This document shows, piece by piece, positions 43,733 through 53,223 of a DNA stretch of 64,000 bases. The notes beneath the pieces are model-generated. The model was not told where the DNA came from. It did no database searches and saw only the letters and a program-made list of their open reading frames with translations. The translations under genes and the position numbers were made by a program. This DNA is from Halobacillus litoralis (GTDB lineage Bacteria > Bacillota > Bacilli > Bacillales > Halobacillaceae). The DNA lies in NCBI RefSeq assembly GCF_009856415.1, contig NZ_WMEZ01000003.1:186001-250000 (forward strand), given 5' to 3'. Position 1 is the first letter of the stretch. Every line of letters begins with the position of its first letter.

Positions 43733-43775
43733 GACGGTTAGTGTCGTATTGAGTTTTATTAAAGCAGGTGATCCC

Positions 43776-44600
43776 TTGTTAGAATATAAAGTGTTAGGCT
43801 CCGACCCGTCCAAGGAGTATGTCATCTTTCTCCATGGCATCGGTGGAAGCGTCAACATCTTTTTCCCGCAAATGAAAGCTTTCCGCAAGTCTTTTAATAT
43901 CATCGTCGTAAATTTACCCGGTCACAAAAATTCACCGAGTCTGTCCAGTTATAAAGAGAAGTTTTCCTTTGATACTGTGACAGACGAAGTCCTTGGTGTC
44001 CTTGATGACCTCGGGGTGGAAAAAGCCCACTTCGTAGGAATTTCTCTAGGTTCCGTCGTCATCCAACACGTATTGTCCACCGCCTCTCACCGCGTCCAGA
44101 CCGCCGTGTTAGGGGGAGCTATTACTAGAATCAACCTTTTAGCAAAATTCCTTCTTGTTTTGGGGACGATGCTTAAAAATGTCACCCCGCACTTGTATTT
44201 GTATTCGTTGTGCGCGCGCATTTTGATGCCGAGGAAAAACCATAAAGAGTCTAGAGACGCCTTCATCCATGAAGCTTCCCAGATGAAAAGAGAAGATTTC
44301 TTAGGCTGGTATAACATCGTCTACTCGGTTCCGGACACGTTTACACACGTGAATGAGAACGCTGCTTCCGTACCCAAGTTATACATCACAGGCGAAGGCG
44401 ACCACATGTTCAGAGATGATGTGATGAAAGATACCCAGCACATGCCCAACACCTCTTTCCTCCTTTTATCGGAAAGCGGCCATGTCGTGAACTTAGATAA
44501 AACCGAATCGTTTAACAAACTGGCCATTTCCTTCATTCAGTCGGAAGGTCAGATGGATTTGACGGACGTCACTGAAGAAGTCATCAACTCCAACCATTAG
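43776..44600 (+). CDS. Alpha/beta hydrolase, TTG start
   Basis: 274 aa from TTG 43776, which AGGTGATC precedes; earlier starts overlap the promoter. HGIGG oxyanion region, nucleophile GISLGS (G-x-S-x-G), acid in TGEGDHMF, histidine in SESGHVVNLD. Typical single-domain hydrolase with lid. A strong terminator follows. Substrate unknown. Confidence 0.88.
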   Translation: MLEYKVLGSDPSKEYVIFLHGIGGSVNIFFPQMKAFRKSFNIIVVNLPGHKNSPSLSSYKEKFSFDTVTDEVLGVLDDLGVEKAHFVGISLGSVVIQHVLSTASHRVQTAVLGGAITRINLLAKFLLVLGTMLKNVTPHLYLYSLCARILMPRKNHKESRDAFIHEASQMKREDFLGWYNIVYSVPDTFTHVNENAASVPKLYITGEGDHMFRDDVMKDTQHMPNTSFLLLSESGHVVNLDKTESFNKLAISFIQSEGQMDLTDVTEEVINSNH

Positions 44601-44601
44601 A

Positions 44602-44636
44602 AAAGCGCCGGCAGATTGCCCGGCGCTTTCTTTTTT
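44602..44636. terminator. Strong bidirectional terminator
   Basis: AAAGCGCCGG/CCGGCGCTTT, 10-bp perfect stem with eight-base loop and T-rich tail; serves the hydrolase gene and the convergent small membrane gene. Confidence 0.88.
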
Positions 44637-44850
44637 ATTTTGACTCCCAACTCTTAATCACACGAATTGCCCAATACAAAACAATCCAGGGAAGGACGAA
44701 TTTTGTCACCCATTCCACAATCGCCATCAGGGTGAGGAAAATAAAATAAGGATTTACTCCAAATTGCGGGAGCGTAAAATAAAGGACGAGGATGAAAGCC
44801 AAACCAATTATCAAATCTTTCCTTGCTATTTTCCATCTTCCTATTTGCAT
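44635..44850 (-). CDS. Small two-span membrane protein
   Basis: 71 aa from ATG 44850 (GAGG nine bases before); an ATG 15 bases upstream sits too close to its GGGA. Two spans (IIGLAFILVLYFTLPQFG and FVLPWIVLYWAIRVI). Follows a GNAT gene by 22 bp. Not recognised. Confidence 0.65.
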   Translation of the reverse strand: MQIGRWKIARKDLIIGLAFILVLYFTLPQFGVNPYFIFLTLMAIVEWVTKFVLPWIVLYWAIRVIKSWESK

Positions 44851-44872
44851 TCTCTCAAACCTCATTCCCGGC

Positions 44873-45379
44873 TTAAATGTTCTTCCAATATCTTAATGAC
44901 GTGTACGTTTCTGCTTCCTTACTTCCATATCCTCTTTGACTATGAGAGAATTCAAACCCTTTTGCTTCATAGAAAGGAATGCCCTGTTCATTGCCTTCCT
45001 GTACAGAAACCCATAGCTTCTTCGCTCCGTACTCCTCTTTTTGCTGTTTCACAAAAGCTTCCAGCAGCTTTGTCCCGATCCCCTCCTTTTTTCTGGATGG
45101 ATCAAGGTACATGACATAAAGCTCACATGCCTCTTCATCGATCATCCCGCCACCACAAGCGCCGACAACCTTCTCCCCGTCTACAGCGACGATATATCCG
45201 CCCCATTCTTTCCCTGTATATGTGACCTCATCCATAATCCTTTCCTGTGTGTAAAACTGTTGGATAATTTGCTCTATGTAATCCGCGGGATATAACTCCG
45301 CATATGTCGTACGGTTACCCTCTGAACAGACACGCACAATCCCTTCAACATGAGGCGGTTCTGCTTTTAAGATTTCCAC
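44873..45379 (-). CDS. GNAT N-acetyltransferase
   Basis: 168 aa. GNAT motif A LDPSRKKEGIGTKLLEAFVKQ and motif B KKLWVSVQEGNEQGIPFYEAKGF are textbook. GGAG before the ATG. Co-transcribed with the small membrane gene behind it. Substrate unknown. Confidence 0.88.
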   Translation of the reverse strand: MEILKAEPPHVEGIVRVCSEGNRTTYAELYPADYIEQIIQQFYTQERIMDEVTYTGKEWGGYIVAVDGEKVVGACGGGMIDEEACELYVMYLDPSRKKEGIGTKLLEAFVKQQKEEYGAKKLWVSVQEGNEQGIPFYEAKGFEFSHSQRGYGSKEAETYTSLRYWKNI

Positions 45380-45688
45380 GATATCTTATCTCCTTTCTAC
45401 TCTTTTTATAGCTCTATGGAATCGTGTTTTCACTGATTTATTTAAAAAGCCCAATCTCTCCAAATAAAAATTGAGTGATTGAGCTTTCATTCATTTCATT
45501 CCATGCTGGGTGGTTTGATATACAGCCACAAGGTATTCATAAATGAATTCTCAAAAGAGGGTGACTGTCGTTTGAATTACATCCTCTACTTCCATTATAC
45601 CGCCAATAAAAAAAGATTTACAGACTACTTTTTCCGTCTTTCACCTCCTATACTGTTACATACAAATCTAAATACGAGGTGTTTCCTT
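45380..45688. other. Intergenic region before arr
   Basis: About 309 bp without a supported gene. It holds an imperfect hairpin (AAGC-C-CAATC paired with GATTG-A-GCTT, about 45448-45486) that is not placed to end either neighbour, and AT-rich sequence likely to contain the arr promoter. No clear operator seen. Confidence 0.5.
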
Positions 45689-46104
45689 ATGAATGAAAAA
45701 AAAGATGTCATCGATCGCGGTCCTTTCTTTCATGGTACGAAAGCAGACTTGAAAATCGGAGACCTATTAAAGCCGCAGCACTTATCCAATTACCAGGACA
45801 AAAAATCCAACTATATCTACTTTACTGCCACATTGGATGCGGCTAAATGGGGGGCTGAATTAGCGAAGTCTACCTCTCAAGAGAGAATTTACATTGTAGA
45901 ACCATTAGGGGAGTTTGAAAATGATCCGAATGTGACGGAAAAAAATTCCCCGGAAACCCAACACGTTCTTATCGATCAAAAACACCTTTGAAAATAACAG
46001 CGGAGTTAAAAACATGGGAACGACATTCCGAAGAAGAAATAAACAAAATGCTTACCTTCTTACAAAAGTTACGTGAACAAGGAAAAGATGTGATCTACGA
46101 TTAA
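45689..46104 (+). pseudogene. arr: Rifamycin ADP-ribosyltransferase Arr, one-base frameshift
   Basis: GAGGTG lies seven bases before ATG 45689. The first frame gives GPFFHGTKADLKIGDLLKPQH, YIYFTA and EFENDPNVTEK, all Arr motifs, then leaves frame at a run of seven A (45939-45945) and ends at TGA 45991. With eight A the protein continues KFPGNPTRSYRSKTPLKITAEL and TWERHSEEEINKMLTF to TAA 46104, a full 138-aa Arr. Active Arr modifies rifampicin. Either decay, a sequencing error, or slippage-controlled expression. Confidence 0.88.
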
Positions 46105-46177
46105 TTTTTAACACCTATAAAGTTAAAACCCATTCATGAATTCGTAAAATGAATAAACTCCCCACAAAATAGAATTC

Positions 46178-46195
46178 ACCATGAAAATTCATGGT
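46178..46195. repeat. 18-bp palindrome after arr
   Basis: ACCATGAA-AA-TTCATGGT, followed on the plus strand by TTTACTT; possible weak terminator for arr. Confidence 0.5.
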
Positions 46196-46210
46196 TTACT
46201 TAAAACTTGA

Positions 46211-46236
46211 AGAGACCCTCGATCTAGAGGGGCTCT
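46211..46236 (-). terminator. Hairpin after the MFS gene
   Basis: Minus-strand AGAGCCCCTC/GAGGGTCTCT, ten-bp stem with one mismatch, T-poor tail (TTCAAGTTTT). Confidence 0.5.
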
Positions 46237-46281
46237 CCACGCTCCCCCCCCCACATTCACCCATTATCGTCTCTTACATTC

Positions 46282-47536
46282 CTAAGAGGTGCTTTTGAGT
46301 TCTGCCTCTTCTTTGAAATAGTCGGATTTGCTTGGCATAAGGACCAACTTGACCTGCCAAAAGCTCAGCACCAGCATGAACATCGAAGCAGCTATGATAC
46401 TGTATCGAACCGGAATGATCTCACCTGTAAAACCAATCAATAAAATAAAGATAACCTGAAGAACACTTTGAAAGATTCCGTAGATGCTTGAGATCCTGCC
46501 CATCATTCTTACCGGAACGTTATTTTGATAAAAAGTCATGAATCCAGTACTAGAAAAGGAGTTAAAAAATCCTAAGATCATAAATCCAGTGGCTACGGTC
46601 CAGAATGAAACGGAGAAAGCATAGACTAAATAGCCCACCGATACCAGCAAATATCCACTGGCCATTAAAGCTTTGATCGACAACTTTTCAGCCACAAGCG
46701 ACACAGTGGCTGCTCCTAAAATAGAACCTACTCCTGTCAGACTTATGAGTAAGCCGTAGTCTGTCTCAGATAAATGTAATACCTGTTGAGTAAAGACAAC
46801 CTCCTGAGCATCCATGCCAAGGGCAACAATCATAAAAAATTGAGCTAAGAAGTACACTTTTACGATGAAGAGGTTGCTCTGACTGAATCGAAACACTTCT
46901 TTCCAATCGCTTTTTAACATGTTCACACTAAATTTATGTACGGTTTGATCAGCTTCCGTATCCACGTTTGGTAGCAAAAACACCATGATACCAGAAACAA
47001 CAAAAGAAAATGCGTTGATCCAAATGGATAGATGTACAGAGGTAATAAGCAGCAGGGCACCAGAAATAGCCGGGCCGATCAAAAAGGCGCTTGAAGTAAT
47101 CAAACTTCTAAACGAGTTAAATTGTTTTCGTCCCTTCTCAGGAACAACCTTTGTAATATAGGTAAGGGCTGCAGGTTCAAAGAACGCTTTTGAAATGGAG
47201 AGGAAAAATAGACATACATAGATAGGCCATATCGAGTTGAAGAAAGGAATGATCGCAACCAGAGCTGCACGAATGAGGTCTGTGCCTATCATGATTCTTC
47301 GAATGTTCACACGGTCGATCATACTCCCAGACCAAAATTTCGTGACTATCGAAGCGATCGGACCGATCATCCATAATCCAGCTACTGCAGCAGCTGACCC
47401 TGTGAGTTGTAAAACTAGGACATTTATGGCAACAAGATAAATAAAGTCCCCTAAAGTAGAGATGCCCAATCCAAACAGTAGCAAAAACGAATTCTTCTTT
47501 TGGGAGAAGCTTGGTTGACGAATAATAACACCCCAT
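46282..47536 (-). pseudogene. MFS efflux transporter with probable frameshift at the start
   Basis: The main frame (46282-47484, 400 codons) encodes an MFS exporter of about 12 spans: FGLGISTLGDFIYLVAINVL, GLWMIGPIAS, and the MFS loop DRVNIRRIMIGTDLIRA. It has only a TTG start with no ribosome site. An ATG at 47536 has AAGGA at ideal spacing but is out of frame by one; removing one G of the run at 47531-47534 joins it to SQKKNSFLLLFGLG in the main frame. So a one-base insertion is likely. If the TTG works, the gene may still be expressed weakly. Confidence 0.75.
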
Positions 47537-48032
47537 TTAAGAATCCTTTCTACAAAAATTGGAAATCACCTTTGGATATCAAGAGGTGTCACAAAACTTT
47601 CATAACTAAAAAAAGAAACCTCAGTCAAGCAGGCTCCCATCTTCTTGGTCTAAACGTAGTTACCCTAATAAATTCCACATTATTTTATTTTTTACTTGAA
47701 TAATGGGTGAAGCACCTGCTAAAATTAGGGAACATTTGTTAATAATTACCACAAACGCAATAACTCCCTTCTTATCATCGATATTAGAATCAGCTTTCAC
47801 TTTTTTCATGATCCTCTGACCGCTCAGTTCCATATCCTATTAAACTATCATTTCCGGTTGAAATTGAACGATCCATAAAAGGCACGCCCTGTCATGCCTT
47901 CTAAAAAAACATTTGAAAAGCAACGAACTGAAAAAGTTTCGGCTCTTGAACTTCCGTCATTATGAAGCCCTTTAAATTCTAATAAAGGGTTTAAAGTTGC
48001 ATCATCACTTTTTTTTAGGAGGCATATATAAG
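47537..48032. other. Intergenic region between MFS and EamA genes
   Basis: About 495 bp, AT-rich, no supported gene. It contains a stem-loop (AAGGCATG/CGTGCCTT with six-base loop, minus strand, about 47880-47902, then T4) with no gene on that strand to terminate, and the EamA ribosome site at its right end. Confidence 0.5.
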
Positions 48033-48938
48033 ATGAGATCTGTAGGTGTAAGCTTAGTTATTCTTGCAGCTATCTGTTGGGGCGTTAGTGGGGGAATTGC
48101 CGATACTTTAATGAATAAGGGCTGGGATCCTATTGTGATCTCCCTTTATCGAGGGGCTGTTGGATTTGTGTGTTTTTTTGTATGGTTTCTTTTAAGCATG
48201 AAACAAAATTGGAGCTCTTCTAGCAAATTGTACATATGGTCCTTATTGGCTGGTGCAGGTGTTGCTGGGAACTTCACTTTTTATTTTCTTACAATCCAGG
48301 CTTCAAGCGTGGCTGTTGCTTCTACTTTAATGTACACGGCACCGGTTTTCGTCCTTGTCATCTCATTTTTATTACGAATCGAACGTTCGACTTGGTTTAA
48401 ATGGGGGTGTATATTGGGAGTACTAATGGGGATTATCCTCCTTACAGGTGCTTACAACACCGATTCGATATCCGTGGGTATTTTAGGGGTGGCCTCCGGG
48501 CTTGCTGCCGGCCTTTCCTATGCATTATTTATCTTCGGATTTAAAAACGCCTCTTCCATCGGAAAGCCACAAACCACTTTAACCACCGCATTTTTTTCAT
48601 TTTGTCTTATCCTTCTGCTTTTCGCGGACATGGGAGAAGTCGCTAGGGTAATGACCTCAAACGACATAGGCTGGTTTCTTTTATTGGGGATTTTAGGGGC
48701 AGGAATTTCGTTCATATTGTATGTCATTGGCATTCAGTGGACGGCTCCAACGACAGCTTCGATGGTCGCTATGGTTGAGCCCGTAACCGCTTCATTATTT
48801 GGCTTTCTGCTTATCGGAGACCATTTGACCATCATTCAACTTTTTGGAATGGTGCTCATCCTGTTTACAGTTGTCGTGCTTAGTTTAAGAAAGCCTCCTC
48901 AACCTTCAGAGGAAAAAATAGCGGTAAATCAATATTAA
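48033..48938 (+). CDS. EamA-family transporter
   Basis: 301 aa from ATG 48033 (AGGAGG ten bases before); an in-frame ATG 36 bases earlier lacks a site. Ten membrane spans in two EamA halves: GVSLVILAAICWGVSGGIAD and LASGLAAGLSYALFIFGFK, each followed by APVFVLVISF or VAMVEPVTASLFGFLLIGD. Exports metabolites or amino acids. The nucleoside hydrolase follows 93 bp later. Confidence 0.9.
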   Translation: MRSVGVSLVILAAICWGVSGGIADTLMNKGWDPIVISLYRGAVGFVCFFVWFLLSMKQNWSSSSKLYIWSLLAGAGVAGNFTFYFLTIQASSVAVASTLMYTAPVFVLVISFLLRIERSTWFKWGCILGVLMGIILLTGAYNTDSISVGILGVASGLAAGLSYALFIFGFKNASSIGKPQTTLTTAFFSFCLILLLFADMGEVARVMTSNDIGWFLLLGILGAGISFILYVIGIQWTAPTTASMVAMVEPVTASLFGFLLIGDHLTIIQLFGMVLILFTVVVLSLRKPPQPSEEKIAVNQY

Positions 48939-49031
48939 ATTATGCCACCCTATCATAAGATGAACGGTTGTTATTTAATTGTCAAGCTGTTCATAGACTA
49001 GCTTATCTATATTTATAGGGGGCAGGGTTCT

Positions 49032-49982
49032 ATGCATAATGTATTACTGTTCTGCGACCCAGGGATTGATGATTCACTAGCCATCATGTACGCACTTTTA
49101 AATCCAAAAATAAATGTGGTCGGTATTGTTTCAAGTTATGGGAACGTTCCTCAGAAACAAGCCATTCAGAATGTATCGTACCTCTTAAAGCTGGCTGGGA
49201 GAGAAGATATCCCTATCATCGGCGGCGCAAAAAGTCCACTCAGTGGGGAAATCGCTGTGTTTTATCCGGAAATCCATGGGGAAGAAGGACTTGGACCCAT
49301 ACGCCCTCCGGAGACAATAGAAGGAGAAGTCGTAAATTTCGATGAGATCTTTAAAATTATCGATTCATACGCAGACAATCTAGTCATTCTGGATGTAGGA
49401 AGGTCTACATCTTTGGCGATTGCTTTTTTATTGGGAGGCCAAGAGAAATTACGAAAGGTAAAGGCCATTTATTGTATGGGAGGCGCCTTTTTAGTACCTG
49501 GGAACGTTACCCCTGTTGCAGAAGCTAACTTTCATGGTGACGCAATCGCTGCCAACCTCGTTTTAAACAAATTAAATCATATCTATATCACTCCATTAAA
49601 CGTAACAAACCATGCCGTCATTACGCCCGAAACCATCCAGAAAATCACTTCTCAGTCTTTTAATGCTTTCACCCATCTTATCAAGCCGATCTTTGATTAC
49701 TACACCACGGCTTATAAGAAGTTGAACCCGGGCCTTTCGGGCAGTCCTTTGCATGATGTATTCACTGTGTTTGCCTTAGTCAACCCAGAACAAGTCCGGT
49801 ATATCGAACGCCAGGCTTCTGTATCCATAAACTTTGATAATACAAAAGGTGAAAGTATAGCCGACTTCAGGGCGAATTCCAGTGAACAAGCGACAGAGAA
49901 TACAGATCATATCGCCATATCGTTCAACTACAAGGCGTTTGTAAAAGATTTTGTCACGGTGATGACTACTCGATATATATAA
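49032..49982 (+). CDS. Inosine-uridine-type nucleoside hydrolase
   Basis: 316 aa. Calcium-binding DPGIDD at residues 9-14, CMGGAFLVPGNVTPVAEANFHGD in the middle, and PLHDVFTVF near 240 complete the IU-NH metal site. Splits ribonucleosides to base and ribose. GGGGGCAGG before the ATG. With rbsK and the ribose transporter elsewhere in the window this could feed ribose salvage, but there is no direct link. Confidence 0.92.
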   Translation: MHNVLLFCDPGIDDSLAIMYALLNPKINVVGIVSSYGNVPQKQAIQNVSYLLKLAGREDIPIIGGAKSPLSGEIAVFYPEIHGEEGLGPIRPPETIEGEVVNFDEIFKIIDSYADNLVILDVGRSTSLAIAFLLGGQEKLRKVKAIYCMGGAFLVPGNVTPVAEANFHGDAIAANLVLNKLNHIYITPLNVTNHAVITPETIQKITSQSFNAFTHLIKPIFDYYTTAYKKLNPGLSGSPLHDVFTVFALVNPEQVRYIERQASVSINFDNTKGESIADFRANSSEQATENTDHIAISFNYKAFVKDFVTVMTTRYI

Positions 49983-50111
49983 AACGGTTATAACCTTTTA
50001 AAATGATCAACCTCTTTCCTTCTGCCATCAAGTCCCAAGTATTAATGCTTATACATAAGGACAGGGCCCCTCTGCATATCTTCATAAAAAAGCGCAAAAA
50101 GGAGGGGCGAA

Positions 50112-51524
50112 ATGATCATTCATGCTGTAGAAAACGGTGACTCCCTATGGAGGATCGCTCAGCGATATGGAGCCGATATCAATCAAATCATCCTTTTGAA
50201 CCAACTGAACAATCCAGATGTGGTCGTGATCGGTCAGGCGCTCGTCATCCCTGAGCCAAATAAAGAATATGTCGTCCAGCCGGGAGATAATCTCTGGAAC
50301 ATCGCGAACCGCTATGGTGTCCGTGTTCAGGACCTTGCTGAGAAAAACAACATCGCGAATCCGGCACTCATTTTTGTGGGCCAAATGCTCCTTATTCCTT
50401 TTACAAATTATACGGTTCAGGCAGGAGACAGCCTTTGGAAAATCGCTAACCAGTTCGGCGTGTCTGTTTCGGAAATTGCTGAAGCGAACGGCATTGAGAA
50501 TCCAGCCGTCATTTCTGTCGGTATGACACTCGCCATCCCTTCCCCTCTTCGTCCTGTGAAGGAAATCAACGCTTACATTACGAGAACGAATGCAGAAGGC
50601 GCGAGGGAAGTGAACACCCTTGGCAGCCATTTCACCTTCCTCTCTCCTTTCACACGGACTATCCAAACAGATGGAAACCTGACCGATTTGGATGACGCAG
50701 CGGTTTTACAGGCGGCGGCAGCTCAAAACATTGCTCCATTGCTGGTGGTCACCAACTTCGTCGGAGGCAGCTTTGATTCGGATCTAGCCGCCACCTTTTT
50801 ACGAAACCCTGGGATTCAGGATACCTTCATCAACAACCTTTTGGGACAGATGCGTTCAAAGGGTTATTCAGGAGTAAACTTCGACTTCGAATATGTGTAC
50901 CCGGAAGATAAGGAAAACTACAACGCTTTTCTCAGAAAAGTCGTCAGTCGTCTGCGTCCCGAAGGCTTCAGCGTCTCCACTGCCCTCGCACCAAAAGTAC
51001 GCGAAGATCAGCAGGGACTGCTTTATGAAGCTCATGATTATGAAGCGCATGGAGACATTGTTGATTTTGTTGTGCTCATGACGTATGAATGGGGATGGTC
51101 CGGAGGAAGGCCATGGGCCATCGCACCGATCAACAAGGTACGTGAAGTGCTGGATTATGCCGTCACCGTCATATCTCGCGATAAAATTTTAATGGGGATG
51201 CCTCTTTATGGACGGGAATGGGAAATTCCATGGGTGCAGGGCACATATGCTCGAACGGTCAATCCTCAGGAAGCGATTCAACTCGCTGCAACCTACGGCG
51301 TTCCTATCCAATACAATGAAGAATACCAATCTCCTTTTTTTCGATATACCGATGAAAATGGGCAGCAACATGAAGTCTGGTTTGAAGACGCAAGAAGTGT
51401 GCAGGCTAAATACGATACGATTGAAGAGTACGGTCTGAGAGGTGCAAGCTACTGGGTGTTGGGCAGTCCCTTCCCACAAAATTGGCCGGTCCTTCAGCGT
51501 AATTTCAAAGTGAAGAAAATGTGA
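50112..51524 (+). CDS. LysM-GH18 spore cortex-lytic/germination protein (YaaH/SleL-like)
   Basis: 470 aa. Three N-terminal LysM repeats without signal peptide (residues 1-48, 50-96, 97-145: HAVENGDSLWRIAQRYGADI and two more), then GH18 glycosidase with SGVNFDFEYVYPED, the DxxDxE-type catalytic motif (last residues FDFEYV), and MTYEWGWSGG. Spore N-acetylglucosaminidases of this class help degrade cortex at germination. AAAAAGGAGG before the ATG. Confidence 0.92.
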   Translation: MIIHAVENGDSLWRIAQRYGADINQIILLNQLNNPDVVVIGQALVIPEPNKEYVVQPGDNLWNIANRYGVRVQDLAEKNNIANPALIFVGQMLLIPFTNYTVQAGDSLWKIANQFGVSVSEIAEANGIENPAVISVGMTLAIPSPLRPVKEINAYITRTNAEGAREVNTLGSHFTFLSPFTRTIQTDGNLTDLDDAAVLQAAAAQNIAPLLVVTNFVGGSFDSDLAATFLRNPGIQDTFINNLLGQMRSKGYSGVNFDFEYVYPEDKENYNAFLRKVVSRLRPEGFSVSTALAPKVREDQQGLLYEAHDYEAHGDIVDFVVLMTYEWGWSGGRPWAIAPINKVREVLDYAVTVISRDKILMGMPLYGREWEIPWVQGTYARTVNPQEAIQLAATYGVPIQYNEEYQSPFFRYTDENGQQHEVWFEDARSVQAKYDTIEEYGLRGASYWVLGSPFPQNWPVLQRNFKVKKM

Positions 51525-51552
51525 GGCCTCCTTTCCTTGGGAGGTCTTCTTT
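51524..51552. terminator. Terminator between GH18 and convergent membrane gene
   Basis: AGGCCTCC/GGAGGTCT, eight-bp stem with one G-T pair and eight-base loop, then TCTTTTA on the plus strand. It begins at the GH18 stop codon. Confidence 0.75.
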
Positions 51553-51995
51553 TATTCTAGTATTTTTAAAGTGAACCCGCCTGCTTCTACTTTCCTCCTC
51601 TCTCCCTCTACTTCTACGATATAAATGAACGGTTCATCTGTGGGATGGATCTCTTCCACTTTTTGATTTCTTTCTTTAAAAAAGAAGCGGATCTCTTGTT
51701 CATCCTCCGGGTCGACCTTTGAAGTCTCTTCCACTGCCTGTTCATATGTAAAATTAACCTCTGCAGCTTCATGCTCATGGCTTTGATCATAAATGCCCTG
51801 CAGCAAATGGATGACTTCTGCAAAACCTAAGAACAAAATTCCTGTGACGAGGCTGCTGATTAAAACAGTCAATCCTTGAACTCCTGCACCGAAGCTTTGA
51901 CCAAGAATAATCACAAAGAACGAAAACGTCCCGAGGACCATGATCCCAAACGCACAGTAAGTCAAAAGCTTTGCAATCCTATTCGATCTTTCCAA
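51552..51995 (-). CDS. Hypothetical two-span membrane protein
   Basis: 147 aa from TTG 51995, ten bases after AAGGAG; the GTG at 52052 has no site. Two membrane spans near residues 10-35 and 42-66 (LLTYCAFGIMVLGTFSFFVIIL; GLTVLISSLVTGILFLGFAEVI), then an acidic cytosolic tail. Unknown family. Ends a run of four small membrane genes with non-ATG starts. Confidence 0.7.
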   Translation of the reverse strand: MERSNRIAKLLTYCAFGIMVLGTFSFFVIILGQSFGAGVQGLTVLISSLVTGILFLGFAEVIHLLQGIYDQSHEHEAAEVNFTYEQAVEETSKVDPEDEQEIRFFFKERNQKVEEIHPTDEPFIYIVEVEGERRKVEAGGFTLKILE

Positions 51996-52181
51996 TGGTT
52001 TTTCTCTCCTTAATATCCTCTTTTTTGAATGGTCCACCAAGCTCTTTTTCACGATTACATTCTGTCTTTAACCTAAAAACAACCTTCGTGTGTATCCCTA
52101 TGATGCCTCCTAAATGTTATGATTCACCCACCAATAAAGGCAGACAGGTGTAAGACAATCAAGATGGGCTTTTTCCCTTAA

Positions 52182-52472
52182 TCAGATAAACATAGTCGAA
52201 ACATAAAAGCCTACAGGGATGGTTAACCACAACGTAACGTTGGTCAGCACAATGTCCATATAGGTGACGCTTCCCCACCCTTTTTTCAAAAAATACCGCC
52301 AAACCAAAAAAGCGCCGGCTCCCCATACAGGAAGAAGCAGAAAAAAATCCGTTTCTCCAATGATTGCATCCGTGCGCCCCACTACCAACGGTCCGCTTGC
52401 AAAATGATAAGCCAGCCACAAAGCAAACAAACCGCTTCCCACGATGTTTCCAATAACAAGAAAAGACTTCAA
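52182..52472 (-). CDS. Hypothetical three-span membrane protein
   Basis: 96 aa, TTG start at 52472 with AAGGAGGGG five bases before. Three hydrophobic segments (SFLVIGNIVGSGLFALWLAY; FFLLLPVWGAGAFLVWRYFL; IVLTNVTLWLTIPVGFYV). Not recognised. Confidence 0.7.
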   Translation of the reverse strand: MKSFLVIGNIVGSGLFALWLAYHFASGPLVVGRTDAIIGETDFFLLLPVWGAGAFLVWRYFLKKGWGSVTYMDIVLTNVTLWLTIPVGFYVSTMFI

Positions 52473-52580
52473 AGCTTCCCCTCCTTTTTGTAAAACTTTT
52501 ATAACCTAGAAGTCTATGCCCTTCCTTGTTCTTCCTCTACCGTGTACAGCCCACCATTCCAAGAGGTCCTGACTACGAAA

Positions 52581-53057
52581 TCATGGGACAAAATTATGTA
52601 ATAAGAGTGTTTCACTCTCGTGAACTAGTTCAACGTATTGAGTCCCGACCCGGAACGCTGCAAAAGCATATAAAGATATGGCTGCACCGACCATCACAGG
52701 CTTCCATTTATCAGGAATTTTTATTAACCCTTCCAGAGATACTTTCCATACCCTGGATAACCATCCCACCACGATGGAGTACACAAGCGTTAGAAAAAGA
52801 AGAACACTTGCAGCAAACGTCTTCTTAAAATTACTTTCTAAAATAAGGATTTCCACCTCTTCTTTTGAAGTGATCCCTTGAATAGGAAACTCATCGACGA
52901 CATTCCCCCTCCGATCGTACCTCTCTACCATACGCTCGTCCTCAATTAGTCCAACGCCAAGAGGAACAGCATAATCCCCAACCGAAAGAAACATATGAAT
53001 CCCCAAAATCATTGGCATCACAATAAGAGGAGAAAACCGTAACCACGTCTTCTTCAC
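52581..53057 (-). CDS. Hypothetical three-span membrane protein
   Basis: 158 aa, GTG start at 53057 with GGGGG six bases before. Spans near 8-27, 81-101 and 120-138; an extracytoplasmic loop after the first span has RYDRRGNVVDEFPI. Starts 13 bp after the small gene at 53071. No family recognised. Confidence 0.7.
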   Translation of the reverse strand: MKKTWLRFSPLIVMPMILGIHMFLSVGDYAVPLGVGLIEDERMVERYDRRGNVVDEFPIQGITSKEEVEILILESNFKKTFAASVLLFLTLVYSIVVGWLSRVWKVSLEGLIKIPDKWKPVMVGAAISLYAFAAFRVGTQYVELVHESETLLLHNFVP

Positions 53058-53070
53058 AATGATCCCCCTT

Positions 53071-53223
53071 TTACTCTTTCTTCTCAGCGAGCAGTTCCCT
53101 GATTTCTTTTAAATGTTCGATTTGCTCCTCTTGTTTATCTGTCACCCGTTTCGTCACTTTTTCCAACGTCTTCGTTATTGACCATAAGGAAAGAATGATA
53201 ACGATACTTATGAAAACAGCCAC
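53071..53223 (-). CDS. Small membrane-anchored coiled-coil protein
   Basis: 50 aa by reading the minus strand, GTG 53223 with GGGGG eight bases before. N-terminal span (AVFISIVIILSLWSI) and a charged coiled-coil tail (DKQEEQIEHLKEIRELLAEKKE). Placed 13 bp before the next gene, so the first of a two-gene transcript. Confidence 0.6.
   Translation of the reverse strand: MAVFISIVIILSLWSITKTLEKVTKRVTDKQEEQIEHLKEIRELLAEKKE

Noticed and set aside
47177-47536. Independent gene reading from ATG 47536
   Set aside because: Its frame lies inside the MFS gene and is unlike any protein; the ATG is better explained as the frameshifted MFS start.
52159-52419. Minus-strand frame inside the three-span membrane gene
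   Set aside because: The frame at 52182-52472 has a strong ribosome site and clear membrane spans.
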